NCBI GenBank assembly: GCA_963921795.1
Contig: OY997640.1
Location: forward strand, 53,850,321 to 53,914,320
Reading direction: 5' to 3'
Source of the DNA: Nannobrachium achirus
Lineage: Eukaryota > Chordata > Actinopteri > Myctophiformes > Myctophidae
Length of the DNA stretch: 64,000 bases
In this document: piece after piece, positions 33,856-45,034 of the stretch
Layout: every line of letters begins with the position of its first letter
Position numbering within the stretch: position 1 is the stretch's first letter
Translations under genes and position numbers: made by a program
The notes under the pieces: model-generated
The model's database searches: none
What the model saw: only the letters and a program-made list of their open reading frames with translations
Told to the model about the DNA's origin: nothing

Positions 33856-34554
33856 TAGTGTGACACTGTACTTTTCATTAATTTACAAAAAAACAACAAC
33901 ATAAAAAGGCAACAATATATAAAATTGCAGTTCCTAAAAGTTTGATATATAGAAATACCAGTGCGTGTGTGTGTGCGTGCGTGCGTTGGTATATATAAAC
34001 ACTCCACAGACACATGACGAGAGGAAGCACTCACGGATGGTCTTTAAATACAGGAAGTGTGGCATGAGGTTATAGTGGAACCTACACCAGAGAGCTGGTA
34101 ATAGGAGGCTCATTTGATGTTTCCTCCCTAGCTGTACTAACAGGTGTCTGAAACAGGTGTCCAGAGGGATGGCCCCGCATCCATAATGCATGGGTACACG
34201 CACTTTTGGGAAAACATCCATTTGGCCAAGACGGTTAGAATTACACAGGGTGTGAAAAATTCCCCCTCATACACAAATCCAAACTTGCTTTTTAAAGAGG
34301 GGAAAAAGGGGGTGCTTCGCTGGGTTCAGTAATTCGTATTATGGGTTCGTCTACCAGTAATTACTGTATTTTCTATTTTTTTTTCTTTTTACTCTGCATA
34401 TGTAATTACAGAATCACCTTCTGCTACGGAAACGGGCACGTTTTAAAAGGCGACCTGGGGATGAGGCAACATGCTGGATTTTACAACATTTTAAACATGC
34501 TCATATCCTGTGTTGTTCTAAAATCACGCAAAGCGGTACACAGTATCTCTAAAG

Positions 34555-35117
34555 CAGGGGTTCCCAAACTTTTGTGTCTCAGGGCACCCCATAAATATTG
34601 TTTTAATCCGAGGCACCCCTACATTATCATTTTCACTCCCAGCACCTTATATTTATAGCATATCATCGTTGTTGGGCGGAAACCTTGTATGTCCAAAACC
34701 AGTCGTTCTGTATTTATCATCTATGAAATGTACTAAACTAATGAAAACAGCAGATCTACAAGATGTACTAAACTATCTATAAAATGTACTAAACTAGTGA
34801 AAACAGCAGATCTACATCGCGAGGCGTTGTGTGCTTGTAGATCAGCTCAGTAGATCAGTTTTCACTAGTTTTGTGCGACAGAGGTTTCTGCCTGACAGTA
34901 ATGATATTTTAATGATTATGTTACGAGGAAAACGTTGAGATAATAGCCATTTTGGTTAGAAATGACTGAAAATAACTGTACTTCAAGTTTAAAATGATAC
35001 TAAATATTTTTTCAAGTGTCCAAATAAATTCTAAATATTATCAAATGATCTCGCGGCACCCCTGGACTGCCGTCACGGCACCCCAGGGTGCCCCGTCACA
35101 CACTTTGAAAACCCCTG
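34555..35117 (+). mobile_element. Non-autonomous hAT-like element with perfect target duplication
   Basis: CAGGGGTTCCCAAACTTTTG mirrors CACTTTGAAAACCCCTG. CTCTAAAG flanks both sides exactly (34547-34554 and 35118-35125), so the insertion is young. It interrupts a GCGACC-family repeat and itself contains a small TIR element (34660-34908) with palindrome copies. Confidence 0.93.
34660..34908. mobile_element. ATATCRTCRYTGT MITE, copy inside the hAT-like element
   Basis: ATATCATCGTTGTTGGGCGG with AAACCTTGTATGTCC mirrors GAGGTTTCTGCCTGACAGTA with ATGATATT. The same element lies at 63564-63800. A ~60-bp segment with the left palindrome arm is duplicated in tandem (about 34735-34812). The right arm GTGCTTGTAGATCAGCT follows. 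Confidence 0.8.
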
Positions 35118-35423
35118 CTCTAAAGTCATGTCATCAACATGGCTCTGTCCCATTTCCTGATTGGCTACCATTGCCTTCTAAAGTTTGTGTATGCGACCTG
35201 ACGGTCGCTTATCTCCCGATTGAGGGAGTCTTACTGGTTGTTGTTGTTGTTTTGTATTTTGGCATATAGTACCTGTTCTGTAAACAATAATGCATAGCTC
35301 AATATGGTGGAAAAGATGTGTTGAACAAGTGTTGAACTTGGGAATCTGGGAATGAGAATTGCCAACCCACACACCTTCACATAATGCATAGCAACATATG
35401 TGTCCAGGTACACTATACAGAAA

Positions 35424-35425
35424 CA

Positions 35426-35457
<32 letters not shown>

Positions 35458-35463
35458 CACACG

Positions 35464-35502
<39 letters not shown>

Positions 35503-35588
35503 TGAAACACTTATAAACACATCCCCCATCCCCCAACCACACACATATGCGCGCACACACACACACGCACACACACTTGCACGCACAT
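35424..35588. repeat. (CGCA)n(CA)n and nearby CA-rich microsatellites
   Basis: A CGCA tract then CA units (35424-35500), followed by a second interrupted CA tract (35542-35588). Confidence 0.95.
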
Positions 35589-35862
35589 ACAAACATTAAC
35601 AGACTGTTCCTCTTGCCTGTTGGAAGAAGATGATAACATAGCAGCAGCCAGTTAGATTTGGCTGTCAATGTTTTCCACATGGGAATCACCCTGAACTAAT
35701 TATATCTTAAGCAGCGGTGGAAAAATGCAAATCAGAATTTTACTCACACCCCTGAAATCGGAGAGCCAATTTAATCTAATACCCCCTTTAATTTAGCGCG
35801 CTAATGCAAGACCCTAGAGGATTGCCCCGTGTCACTGCTGTGCTGTTCTGCGGAACGCTCTG

Positions 35863-35865
<3 letters not shown>

Positions 35866-35938
<73 letters not shown>

Positions 35939-36056
35939 TCTCTCTCCCCCTTTCTCTATCTCTTCTCACTGTCACTGCCTCTGTCTCTCAACTCTTTCTC
36001 TCATCTCTTCCTCCCTCTGCCTCTCTCTCTCTTTCTCTCTCCCTCTGCCTCTCTCT

Positions 36057-36103
<47 letters not shown>
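35866..36103. repeat. Two long (CT)n tracts
   Basis: A 70-bp perfect CT run (35866-35934) and an interrupted one (36023-36103) are joined by pyrimidine-rich sequence. Such tracts can form triplex DNA. Confidence 0.95.
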
Positions 36104-36105
<2 letters not shown>

Positions 36106-36628
36106 TGTTAACTCAGAGGCCCCAGGACGGATTAGAGTGGCAGAGGAATCTCATCTAACCTAACATTTCCAGAGTAGTTACCTCTACTTGACTTGGGCTT
36201 CCCTGTGGCTCAGAGGCCCCCGCTTCTTCGTCAACTTCACTTTTTTTTTTCTTCTTATATTTTGTTTGACTTTTTCTTTTTTTTTTTTTACTGCAGGTTT
36301 ATGTCAGTCACTGCACGTACACAGCAAAATCTTGAGTGTTTATTCCCAAGTGTTAATTTATCTCTAAGAGAGCAGACATTTTTTACAGTCTCAGAGTTAA
36401 CCCTCAGGATTGTGTGTACAATGATTTGAAAGGGGTTAAAATGAACAGGGAATGGTTCATCTCTTGATTTGTTTACCGTAATGTATTGCACGTAATTGAA
36501 TCAGTTGGATTAGTATAATATGACAATTTACATATAACATGGTCGATGATGTATTCTTATGATCCTCAAAATAACATCCTAACAACAACGTTGTACTGGC
36601 ACACACAAGACTACACACCACTCATTAC

Positions 36629-37079
36629 ATATCATCGCTATTGGGTGGAAACCTTGCGTGTCCAAAACGTTCCTTTTCTTATTGCGACCGTAGGTCACAA
36701 GTTTACTATGAAAACCGGCACAACTTGTCCGCGTATCTCTGTCTGTCTGTCTGTCTGAAGGTCAGACCATATGTGGAGATCCCTGATGTCATCAATATTA
36801 AGCCCATATCTAACAGGACTTCATATGGGAATGCCCATATCTGTGTGGCTGGTTCAGACAGGGATCTCCATGTATGGGCAAAAAAGGGATGTACTATATA
36901 CAGTACTGTACATGGATCTCCATATATGGGTAACTGGTCCGATATACATCACTGGCCAGATGGCAAAGAAAGGGCGAGGTCGCATGTCGCCCTGAGGCGT
37001 CTTACTAGTTACTATTTAGAAAATAATATAACACTGTGAAAATAGACTATCTATAAGAGATCGATTAGCTATTTTCACT
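36629..37079. mobile_element. ATATCRTCRYTGT MITE interrupted by a GCGACC-family element
   Basis: The left part ATATCATCGCTATTGGGTGG with AAACCTTGCGTGTCC (36629-36680) and the right part with palindrome arms GTGAAAATAG...CTATTTTCAC (37037-37079) match the 63564-63800 element. The sequence between belongs to another family. The right terminus is lost. Confidence 0.7.
36681..37008 (+). mobile_element. GCGACC/CTTACTAG family, short copy
   Basis: It starts ATTGCGACCGTAGGTCAC and ends GAGGCGTCTTACTAG. It contains a CTGT tract, ATCTCCATGTATGGGC, a perfect CArG box at 36920-36929 and TACATCACTGGCCAGATGGC. The host MITE resumes with T on both sides of the junction. Confidence 0.8.
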
Positions 37080-37136
37080 ACTTTTGCGTGACACTTGCTA
37101 TTGTGTGAAGGGCCAGCAGTTTAGAACGGGGTTGGT

Positions 37137-37266
37137 CTGTTTGTCTTTTGATTGATTGAATACTTTAGTAGAACAAAATGTAAACAGCACGGAGGTACAG
37201 TAAAACATTTAGGCTAAAAGGATAACACGAAAAAGTCCCGAGGACTTGTTTCCATTGTGGTCCTAT
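37137..37266. repeat. Dispersed repeat, possible LINE 3' tail, copy 2
   Basis: Same family and orientation as 1147-1280, ending CTTGTTTCCATTGTGGTCCT. Confidence 0.45.
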
Positions 37267-37279
37267 TCAATTCATCAAC

Positions 37280-39555
37280 AGAGCATAGCATATGACATAC
37301 ATTAATGCATGTCATCTATGAATACAAATACAAATAGCTATATGTAGAGAGGAGAAAAAGAAAAAAGGAAAATGGCTGCAGTGTGGGGTACCTCATTTCA
37401 ATGGGATTTAATATATATCTCCTCTTTTCTGACAGATGTGTTTTCAGAAAGAAACCAGTGATTCACACATTTTAATGGATGATGACAAGGCATTCCACAT
37501 TATGGAGTAGTAGAATGAAGTGTCCCATGTTTGTGCAAAATTGTCAGTGTACCAAATTGTAAAGTGCTTCCTCTGTTGTGGGTCTCACTCTGGTTGGAGA
37601 AGTAGTCGAGGGCACAGGTATGAGGGCACTGGTACCTCTGAGTATCTTAACCAATTCAGGCCGGGTATACATTTTAGTGTATGGGAGGGGCTTACAGTAC
37701 ATGTACAGTATGTTGCAACATATTTGTTTTTGTAGTCTGATTTAGGCCTAACTACCTGAGCCATCCCAAACTAGCAAAGTGAGTGTGTTGGAAATCGGTC
37801 GGTCGATCGGCGAGTTGTAGTCGTATCAGTTTGTTTCGGAGGTCTGAAGCCTAGTTTTTAGTGACATTGGTTGGTGAACCAAGAGAGACCAATCACTGTG
37901 CAGCTCATACTGCCATGTGCATACGTTGAACTACATACTATAGCTCAGCTGACACTTCTACACCAATCACAGTCCTGCAGCAACATTAGTGCTTAACCCT
38001 TTTACACATTGGACAACCAGGGGTTGGAATCCTTTTTTCGAGTGAAATGCAGCCACACAGTTTATTTAGACCACTTTTGCACCTGTTTAATCTAAGCTAA
38101 CAGTAACCTACATGCTGCTGGCCAGAGCAGTGTTGTTGTATAACATTTTAATGCTTTGGAGCAGGGGGCAAATTGACAGCTCAGGCAATAAGTGTCACCG
38201 AAATGAAGAGCCAAAATTGACAGTACTGGTAAAATACTGGCACTAAGTTTTGGTACTCAACCTGTTTGTGTAGGCATGGTTCAATATATGTATATCACTG
38301 TAGCCTAAATGATGAAGGAGTCGGAAAGCAATTTTCTCACACAGTATGACAGAAGAAATGTTTTCACTTGACATTGTAAGATGTACTATTATTTTTAGGG
38401 GGATTCAAGCCATTTAGAGAGATTACTGATAACTAATTTAGCTGACTCTGAAAGCCCTTTCTATTGCTCATGCCATTATTAGACTCTTTGTCTTGTTATC
38501 AGATTTCATTGATCAGTTATGCAAGATTCCGCCTAATTTGAAGGTTGTATTCATAAACAGTTTTTAAGTGTGGGATAGATAACGCTTACTGGCATGAATT
38601 ATGGAAATATTGCCAGAGGCTGCCAGTGGAATTTCTCAATACACTAAAGCTATTATTTCTAATTCAGGAATATTTAACGTCATACACATGGCTCATTTAC
38701 AATTTGCAGTCTGTACATGTCTTATACTATAGTTCCATTGTTTTATACATTCACCAATTCAATTGTCGAATTTCTTGATCATTCCACATCAAACACACCT
38801 GTACTGACATTGAAAATATCTCCAATGTTTTTAATTATTATTTTCTCAATCATGTCTTTCTGGTCTTCTAACTCACAGGCTCTTTTCATTATTTTGTAAT
38901 TGCTTATTAGTCATTAATATTCGTTAGCAGACTGATAAGTATGAGAAAACCTGGAAACGAGGTTAATCCACAATCCATACAGTAAAGCCTAAAAATGAAG
39001 ACTGAAGCTAACATAGATGATACTACAGATGATGGCTGTATGCAACGTACACACCTCATGCCACCAAAAAGACTGCTTTGTCCGTATATGCAAGCACACA
39101 CTCATACATTTTGTGCCAAAGGCTGCCGAGCAAAAATTGCACCTGTGTAACACACACAAGCTGCTCTTTAGCCACAAGCAGGCGGCACTTACAGTAACTT
39201 CTCCATTCAAGACAATGTTATTTCATGTTACGGTGTCTTCTGTCGCGCTATTACTTTGAATAGTGTCCATCTTCTATAAGCTGCAAACTCACTTACCCTA
39301 AAGCCAAATAATTATGATATAACAAAATATAACAGTTACTGATTAGAATGCTTGCAGAAGGATACTTAATCAATTTTTCAAAATCTCTTGTCTAGTCTTG
39401 GTTTTCTTCTGTGTTTGGGCTGTGCTAAACTTGATGACAGAAAAGAGATTCCATCCATGAGTCAACCATTTTAAAGGGCTGTGCAATGACTGGTAGTATA
39501 CAATTCATACATAACAATACATTTCCCATGGACTAAATTACTGTTCATTGCATGC
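37280..39555. other. Longest featureless stretch (~2.3 kb)
   Basis: AT-rich and low in recognisable repeats. Short open frames on both strands show no protein family. This is a reasonable place to look for conserved non-coding elements, but nothing can be claimed from sequence alone. Confidence 0.35.
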
Positions 39556-39625
39556 TAATTCAAGTTCAAGTTATTTATTGTCTCGTGCACACACAATAGA
39601 GCTTGCTTTCAGCAACACTGCACAT
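39556..39625 (-). repeat. LINE-like 3' tail, minus strand
   Basis: The complement reads CTATTGTGTGTGCACGAGAC then AATAAATAACTTGAACTTGA, a tail with the short repeated word TTGAAC typical of non-LTR retrotransposition. It is related to 11568-11600. Confidence 0.5.
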
Positions 39626-39965
39626 AGTCAAAGTTTTGTGTTCACAACGGTGTGAACTCAATAGATAGCTCCAATTTGACCTTCAGCAGAGTTGAACTTG
39701 CTCTGGCGCGACTACAAACATGATTAACCGTGTTCCTGGTCAGCTCAACAATGATTGATCTACCCGAAACAGGATGAAATCCTAAATCGCTTGTAAAAGT
39801 GTCCCGGGTTAAATTCCTGCAACCTTTACTTTAACTTGATGATTCTGTAGTATGAATTCCAGTAGTCTGTGTATGTGACTAAGTCACAGTCAATCAGGAG
39901 TCATTAATCCAAGTACAGAACTTGTTTTAGGTTATGGAATTTATTTTATTTTACATAGATCTAAA

Positions 39966-40125
39966 GACTGGAACACACCGGCCCTTGCCTGGGTGATAAT
40001 CTACAGGTAAAATATGGAATAACATGATGTTTTGTAGAATGGTTGGTACCCATTCTACAAAACATCATGTTATTCCATATTTTACCTGTAGATTATCACC
40101 CAGGCAAGGGCCGGTGTGTCAGTCT
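39966..40125. repeat. Near-perfect 76-bp inverted repeat with 7-nt spacer
   Basis: 39973-40042 and 40050-40119 are exact reverse complements over 70 bp. AGACTG (39966-39971) and CAGTCT (40120-40125) extend the pairing past a GA bulge. The spacer is TTGGTAC. No family is recognised and no target duplication is seen. Confidence 0.95.
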
Positions 40126-40421
40126 GGCTCAGAGGCTCGGTGAACGGATCAACCTAGCAACCGTGGCAGCTATGTTTGACATGCTGAGTTCCCTTTGCAG
40201 CGAGGTCGCACACAGTGACAGTTCAGCATGTAGGGGCTTGTGCTGATTGGCCAGCTATTTTCATATTGGCCCATGGGCTGTTATCAGTTATCAGCCTCTC
40301 TGACCATTTATCACTAACCTCATCCAGGGGAAAATAAAGCATTGGTATGTGATAACTGTGCTGTTTTTAAACTGTACTGACAGTATGCCAAAGCCAAAGG
40401 GGTAGCAAAACGCTCTAGGTC

Positions 40422-40670
40422 TAGGTGACGGGACTCCCTCTTTCTTTGGTGTTTCGCCCAGGTGGGTGTGGTTATATGCCTATTCTTAATCCTAACTGTA
40501 ACCTCACTAAAACTATGCCTAAACCTAACCTTAACACTAAACTTAACCTCTCAACAACTATGCCTAACCTTAACCCTAACATTAACCTCACAGAAACTAT
40601 GCCAAAGCCTAACCTCAAAACCATGCCCACCTGGGCGAAACACCGGAAAAAGAGAGAGTCCGGTGTCCTA
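40422..40670. mobile_element. MITE with telomere-like interior
   Basis: TAGGTGACGGGACTCCCTCT with GGTGTTTCGCCCAGGTGGG is mirrored by CCCACCTGGGCGAAACACCG with GAGTCCGGTGTCCTA. Between the ~45-bp arms lie irregular CCTAACCTTAACCCTAAC words on the plus strand (40484-40618). Confidence 0.8.
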
Positions 40671-40919
40671 ACAGGACACAGTGAACGAGGGAAGGAATCC
40701 CACTGAGCTGGCAGCTCCTTTCAATTAACACATGTCAAAGTGCAGTAGCATTTTGTCCTCGTATAAACAGAGGGCAGAGGAAGAGAGCTGCTCCATCTTC
40801 CCTCTCTTTCTTAACAGGACAAGGTGGTCTCTCTATCTCTTTCTCCCACATTTTTCTCTGCTCAGTCCATCATTGGAAGAGGTGTGGTTTCTGGCAGAGA
40901 ACAAAGTAGCACACTTTGT

Positions 40920-40956
40920 TCAGTGCTCTCTCTGTATGTCTCTCTGTCTCTCTCTG

Positions 40957-41003
<47 letters not shown>
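40920..41003. repeat. (CT)n microsatellite with GTCT interruptions
   Basis: TCTCTCTGT units grade into a pure CT tract. Confidence 0.95.
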
Positions 41004-41004
<1 letters not shown>

Positions 41005-41220
41005 TTGTGTGCCATGCTGTGTGGATATGACTACATGAAATGGGCGCGAGATGAAAAGGTGGCGCAGGGCGCCTGGAAACCTTTTGCCATTGTGATAAAA
41101 AAAAAGACCCCCCACCACCAACAACCTCATCCCACCACCCCCCAAAATGGCACGGTAGGAAGCAGGCAGGAACGTGAGGGAAATAGCTGTGATCTGGCAG
41201 CAGTAGCACCCCCATAATGA

Positions 41221-41300
41221 GAGTGAGGTAGAGAGAGAGCGAGAGAGTGAGGTAGAGAGAGAGAGAGAGAGGTAGCGAGAGAGAGAGAGAGAGAGGTATA
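41221..41300. repeat. (GA)n microsatellite with GAGGTA interruptions
   Basis: Three GA tracts are separated by GTGAGGTA or GAGGTAGC words. Confidence 0.93.
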
Positions 41301-41759
41301 GAAGGAGAGGGAGACGGCAGGCAGGTCTAATTTGTTTTAGGTGTGCTCAGAATAGATAAGGACAGAGTCGGTGGCCTTCCTAGTCTACCCCTCCAACCCC
41401 AACACCCCCTCCACCTCCTCCACCCATTCCTCCCAACACCCACCGCTACCACCACCACCACCACCACCAGCAGCCTTTGCTTCCCTGGAGATAACGCTGA
41501 GTGCTTGGAGCCAATCTCTGTGGGCAGAGAGAAAAGGAAAGGAGAGAGAGAGTGAGACGGAGGGGGTGAGAAATGGGAAGAGGAGAGAAAAAAAGAAGGG
41601 AGGAGGAGGAGGAGGAGGGAAAAGCCACGGTGACGGCCTTTAGATCTGCAGATCTCTAACTGACTGGGATTTATTCAAGCTCTAAAAACCGCAGATTAAT
41701 TTGGGGCAGCGGGAGTAGTCTGGGGGAGGGTGAAACGGAGAGAGAGGAGAAAAAAAACT

Positions 41760-41935
41760 ACAGAAAAATGAGGCCAGACGCCTCAACGCATCTCAACCTA
41801 AAGGGCAACCTTAAGCTCCTGTCAAGACAATGGGATTCTGCCATCCGAGCCGCAGCGTACGACCGCTTAATTATACACATCTTTCCCCTGCCAGCTAGCA
41901 GCCAGCTACCCTAGGCTACTTAAGAGAACTGTTCC
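41760..41935. promoter_or_regulatory. Candidate conserved non-coding block
   Basis: Single-copy looking, base-balanced sequence (GCCATCCGAGCCGCAGCG, TTAATTATACACATCTTTCC) between simple repeats. There is no coding frame, so conservation is only a suspicion. Confidence 0.25.
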
Positions 41936-42129
41936 CCCCCTCCTGCCTTACCTCCCTGCCTCCCTCCTCGCTCTCTCCCCTGCATGCTAGTAGGGAATTC
42001 TATTATTTTTTTATTTTTGTTTTGTTTTCCACCGTTGGGTTTTGTTGTACAGTGTGGATTTTCTGTCAGATTCAATTCGCACCAGATAGCAATAGTCCCT
42101 GCTCTCAAGGCCCCCCCCCCCCCTCTCTC

Positions 42130-42295
42130 TGCCTGTGCTCGGGGACGGCACAACTGTGCTGTTAAAGAATTTATAGGTTTTGCCACTGTCACCAATTAAG
42201 GGCAGGGCGTAATCGGAGGCGCCCGGACGGTGCCCTTACACTGTGCGGCCCGTCGCCTCCTCTGCCCCTGTTTGATTTAACATCCCCCAGGTTCA
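42130..42295. promoter_or_regulatory. CpG-enriched block, candidate regulatory element
   Basis: CpG-rich wording (GGCGCCCGGACGGTGCCC, GTGCGGCCCGTCGCC) next to AT-rich TTAAAGAATTTATAGG and CACCAATTAAGG. No repeat partner is found in the window. Confidence 0.3.
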
Positions 42296-42356
42296 GTGGT
42301 GGGGAGAGAGCGCTCATTGTCACTGAATGCGTTATAGTGAAGGCGGGGGGCAGGGA

Positions 42357-42384
42357 TGTGTGTATGTGTGACTGTGTGTGTGTG

Positions 42385-42437
<53 letters not shown>

Positions 42438-42735
42438 TGCGTGCGTGCGTGCGTGCGTTCGTGCGTGCGTGCGTGCGTGTATGTACCGGTATGTGTGTGT
42501 GTGTGAGAGAGAGAAGCAGGCATAGGGATATGTGTATTTGTGAAAGAGAAAGAGAGAGGGGGATGGGGGTGTGTGAGTGTGCGTGAGAGTCAAGGATGGT
42601 GGTTTGCATGCATGTATAAGTGTGTGTGTGTGTGTGTACGGATACAGTACAGTTTGCATAGGATGTGTATGTGTGTGGGTCTAAGGTTGTGGTGCACGTG
42701 TGTGTGTGTGTGTGTGTGTGACTGTGTGTGTGCGT

Positions 42736-42765
<30 letters not shown>
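42357..42765. repeat. Cluster of (GT)n, (GCGT)n and (GA)n microsatellites
   Basis: A long GT tract grades into GCGT units (42383-42480). Further GT tracts follow at 42495, 42620 and 42700, and a GA tract at 42736-42761. The long frames on either strand are simple-repeat translations. Confidence 0.95.
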
Positions 42766-42767
<2 letters not shown>

Positions 42768-42879
42768 TGGGTGTTGGGTGGTGTTGCAGAGGAGCACAGT
42801 GGAGGCTGGACAGCGTGAAAGTGCAGGTGCAGGAGAGCACGTTAATGTGTGGCACTTTAAATTTTAAACAGATGACCAT

Positions 42880-43780
42880 AAATTATTGATGTGGGCTCTG
42901 GCTGAGGAGTTAAAAGGTATCTCGTCATTACTGAGAAACCTGTAGGAAAAAAAAAGCTGAGAGAGAGAAGTCTTCAGTAAGCGTCTGCCATTTGCTGTAT
43001 AGCATGCAACGAGCTGAGGACATTGCAGTGCAGGATTTTGCGCTGTGGCCAAACTGTTAAACTATTTAGAACTTTTTCTTTCCTTTTTGGATAGTTTCCA
43101 CCATTATTTGATATCATTATTTATGATTAAAAGAAATCTAAAATGAAATATGACCACTGCAGCAAGGCCAAGTTAGATTCATGTAACATGATATGCATGC
43201 TTTATGAACATGCCACAATGCCACAATGCCAATGCCCTGACTGGAATTTATCCAAAGTGCCTCATCAGAACGGTTCGTTTTTCTCTCTCGGTGGACAATA
43301 AATCCTTGTGGTACCAGTTGTACACTCTCCGAGTTAAATTAAAGCCAAGGACCACGTCAACCATTTTCAACCTATCTTCATATAATTGGTCGTCACTAAT
43401 GCTCACTATAATATGGTACCATTTCTGTCTGCTCGGTCTGTGTCTCAGAGGAGGGCTGTGGATGGTTCAGTAACCTGCCTACATCATCGGTAGACTGGTT
43501 TGGTCATTTCAAACAAAATGTCTAACTTTTTAAAGTTTTATTATTAAAGCAAGAACAATGGCTTCTATTATAGCATGCAAACATTCCAGGAAGAGAAAGG
43601 CTGTAGTTTTAATTAGCTTGGAATCCCTATCGATGATGCACCAATGAGACGCAGAGTGAGTACACGAAAACTGTGCCACCTAATAATCAGCTTTAGTGAA
43701 GACTAGTTAAAGATAAGGCTGCAAATCAGTGAAGTGCTCCTTTAAAACTCAGGAGCTTGCTGGGGAGTGAGGGGTAAATG
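42880..43780. other. No feature seen
   Basis: AT-rich sequence without gene or repeat structure. Confidence 0.35.
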
Positions 43781-43880
43781 GCGCCCTTTCGAACGACCAT
43801 CATTTCGACCGGAGGGTTAGCGACTCACTCTACGGAGGTTAGGGTTAGGGTGAGGGTTAGAGTCGGGTGTCGAAAAGATG
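43781..43880 (+). repeat. GAGGGTTAGCGACTC repeat, plus copy
   Basis: CCCTTTCGAACGACC, CGGAGGGTTAGCGACTC and GGAGGTTAGGGTTAGGGTGA match the inverted copy at 15510-15612 and include perfect TTAGGG words. Confidence 0.65.
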
Positions 43881-44472
43881 ACATGTAGTAACAGCGACAC
43901 GCTCCCGGGAATGAGCAGCCTAGTCTTGGCTGGCAGAGTGAAGCTTAAATATGTTCCTGCCTGTTTGATGTACATACAGTTCAACTCCAGTACTTGGGAG
44001 GATGGCGCTATAGTATAAAGTATACCACAGCCCTGACGTCACTCCTTGGTCACAGCATTATCTTTTGTAGGGATCCCGTCATATAAGAAATGTGTTCCAA
44101 AAACAAACAAACACCCTTGAGCTATGCGACTCTGTGTCGTTTATGATATTTAGTTACATTTGATAACGTCTGTATTTGGAGAAGGAAAAAAAAGTCTTAC
44201 ACTTTGGATACATTTGTACTTTTTTACCATCAGTTGATGCTACATATCCATTTATTTCTGGAACACAGTTCTTATATGATGCGATCTACGATTCCACTAT
44301 GGGAAATCCAATACAAAAATAATGACCCAGGGGGGATAGCCCCCTCTAGCGGCAGTGAAATTGCACTCTTCAAAGTTTAAGTGTTTCTGTTTTGTTAACA
44401 TGAATTAGCTGTTGTTCTCTTAACAGATGAAGCATACAAATTGTTGTTGTTACTTACATCTACTCTCCTTAA

Positions 44473-44562
44473 AGGACAACTCCAGACTAAATAACATCTA
44501 GGCTCATTTCCTACTTCCTATATTGATCCCAAATAATGACTGTCCATGGGGTCTATTAGGCA

Positions 44563-44648
<86 letters not shown>

Positions 44649-45034
44649 CAATTCGTGTCATTGCACACGCATCCATGTTGTCCCACACTAGCCACCACAG
44701 TCTGCTAAACAGATGTTATGCTGTTATGTGTTTTGCCAAGTCCCGGAAAAGACAAGGTGTGATTTATGAGACAGTGGCAGCTCATGTTGGACAACCAAGG
44801 CATGGATGTGTTTGTAATGACAACTTGTAACACATTCATGAGAAAATTAATCACTTTTGACCGCAACAAATAGTGTAAAAGCGATAGGCTTATGGGCTCC
44901 ATTCTATGCTATGAGGGCTGCTGGGTTCTGCTGGGGAAACTGGACAATCTGCCTAATAGACCCCATGGACAGTCATTTGGGATCAATATAAGTAGGAAAA
45001 TGAGACTAGATGTTATTTAGTGCGGAGTTGTCCT
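44473..45034. mobile_element. TTAA-flanked MITE (Kolobok-like), 562 bp
   Basis: AGGACAACTCC at the left and GGAGTTGTCCT at the right lie directly inside TTAA (44469-44472 and 45035-45038). The inverted arms run about 95 bp and share ACTAAATAACATCTAG, TTGATCCCAAAT and GACTGTCCATGGGGTCTATT. TTAA duplications with RGG termini fit Kolobok. The left arm ends in a 78-bp AT microsatellite. No transposase. Confidence 0.9.
44567..44645. repeat. (AT)n microsatellite
   Basis: About 38 AT units, inside the TTAA-flanked MITE at the inner end of its left arm. Confidence 0.97.

Larger units (their letters stand above)
34515..35237 (+). mobile_element. GCGACC/CTTACTRG family fragment split by a hAT-like element
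   Basis: Left of the insertion, TCTAAAATCACGCAAAGCGG and ACACAGTATCTCTAAAG match the minisatellite unit at 7.9 kb. Right of it, TCATGTCATCAACATGGCTC follows in register. The end (GCGACCTGACGGTCGC, then GAGGGAGTCTTACTGG) matches 9668-9710. Confidence 0.8.

Noticed and set aside
35804-36163. Ser/Leu repeat frames of 109-119 codons
   Set aside because: They are translations of CT tracts, without flanking coding evidence.
40500-40620. True telomere or interstitial telomeric array
   Set aside because: The hexamers are irregular and confined between MITE ends.
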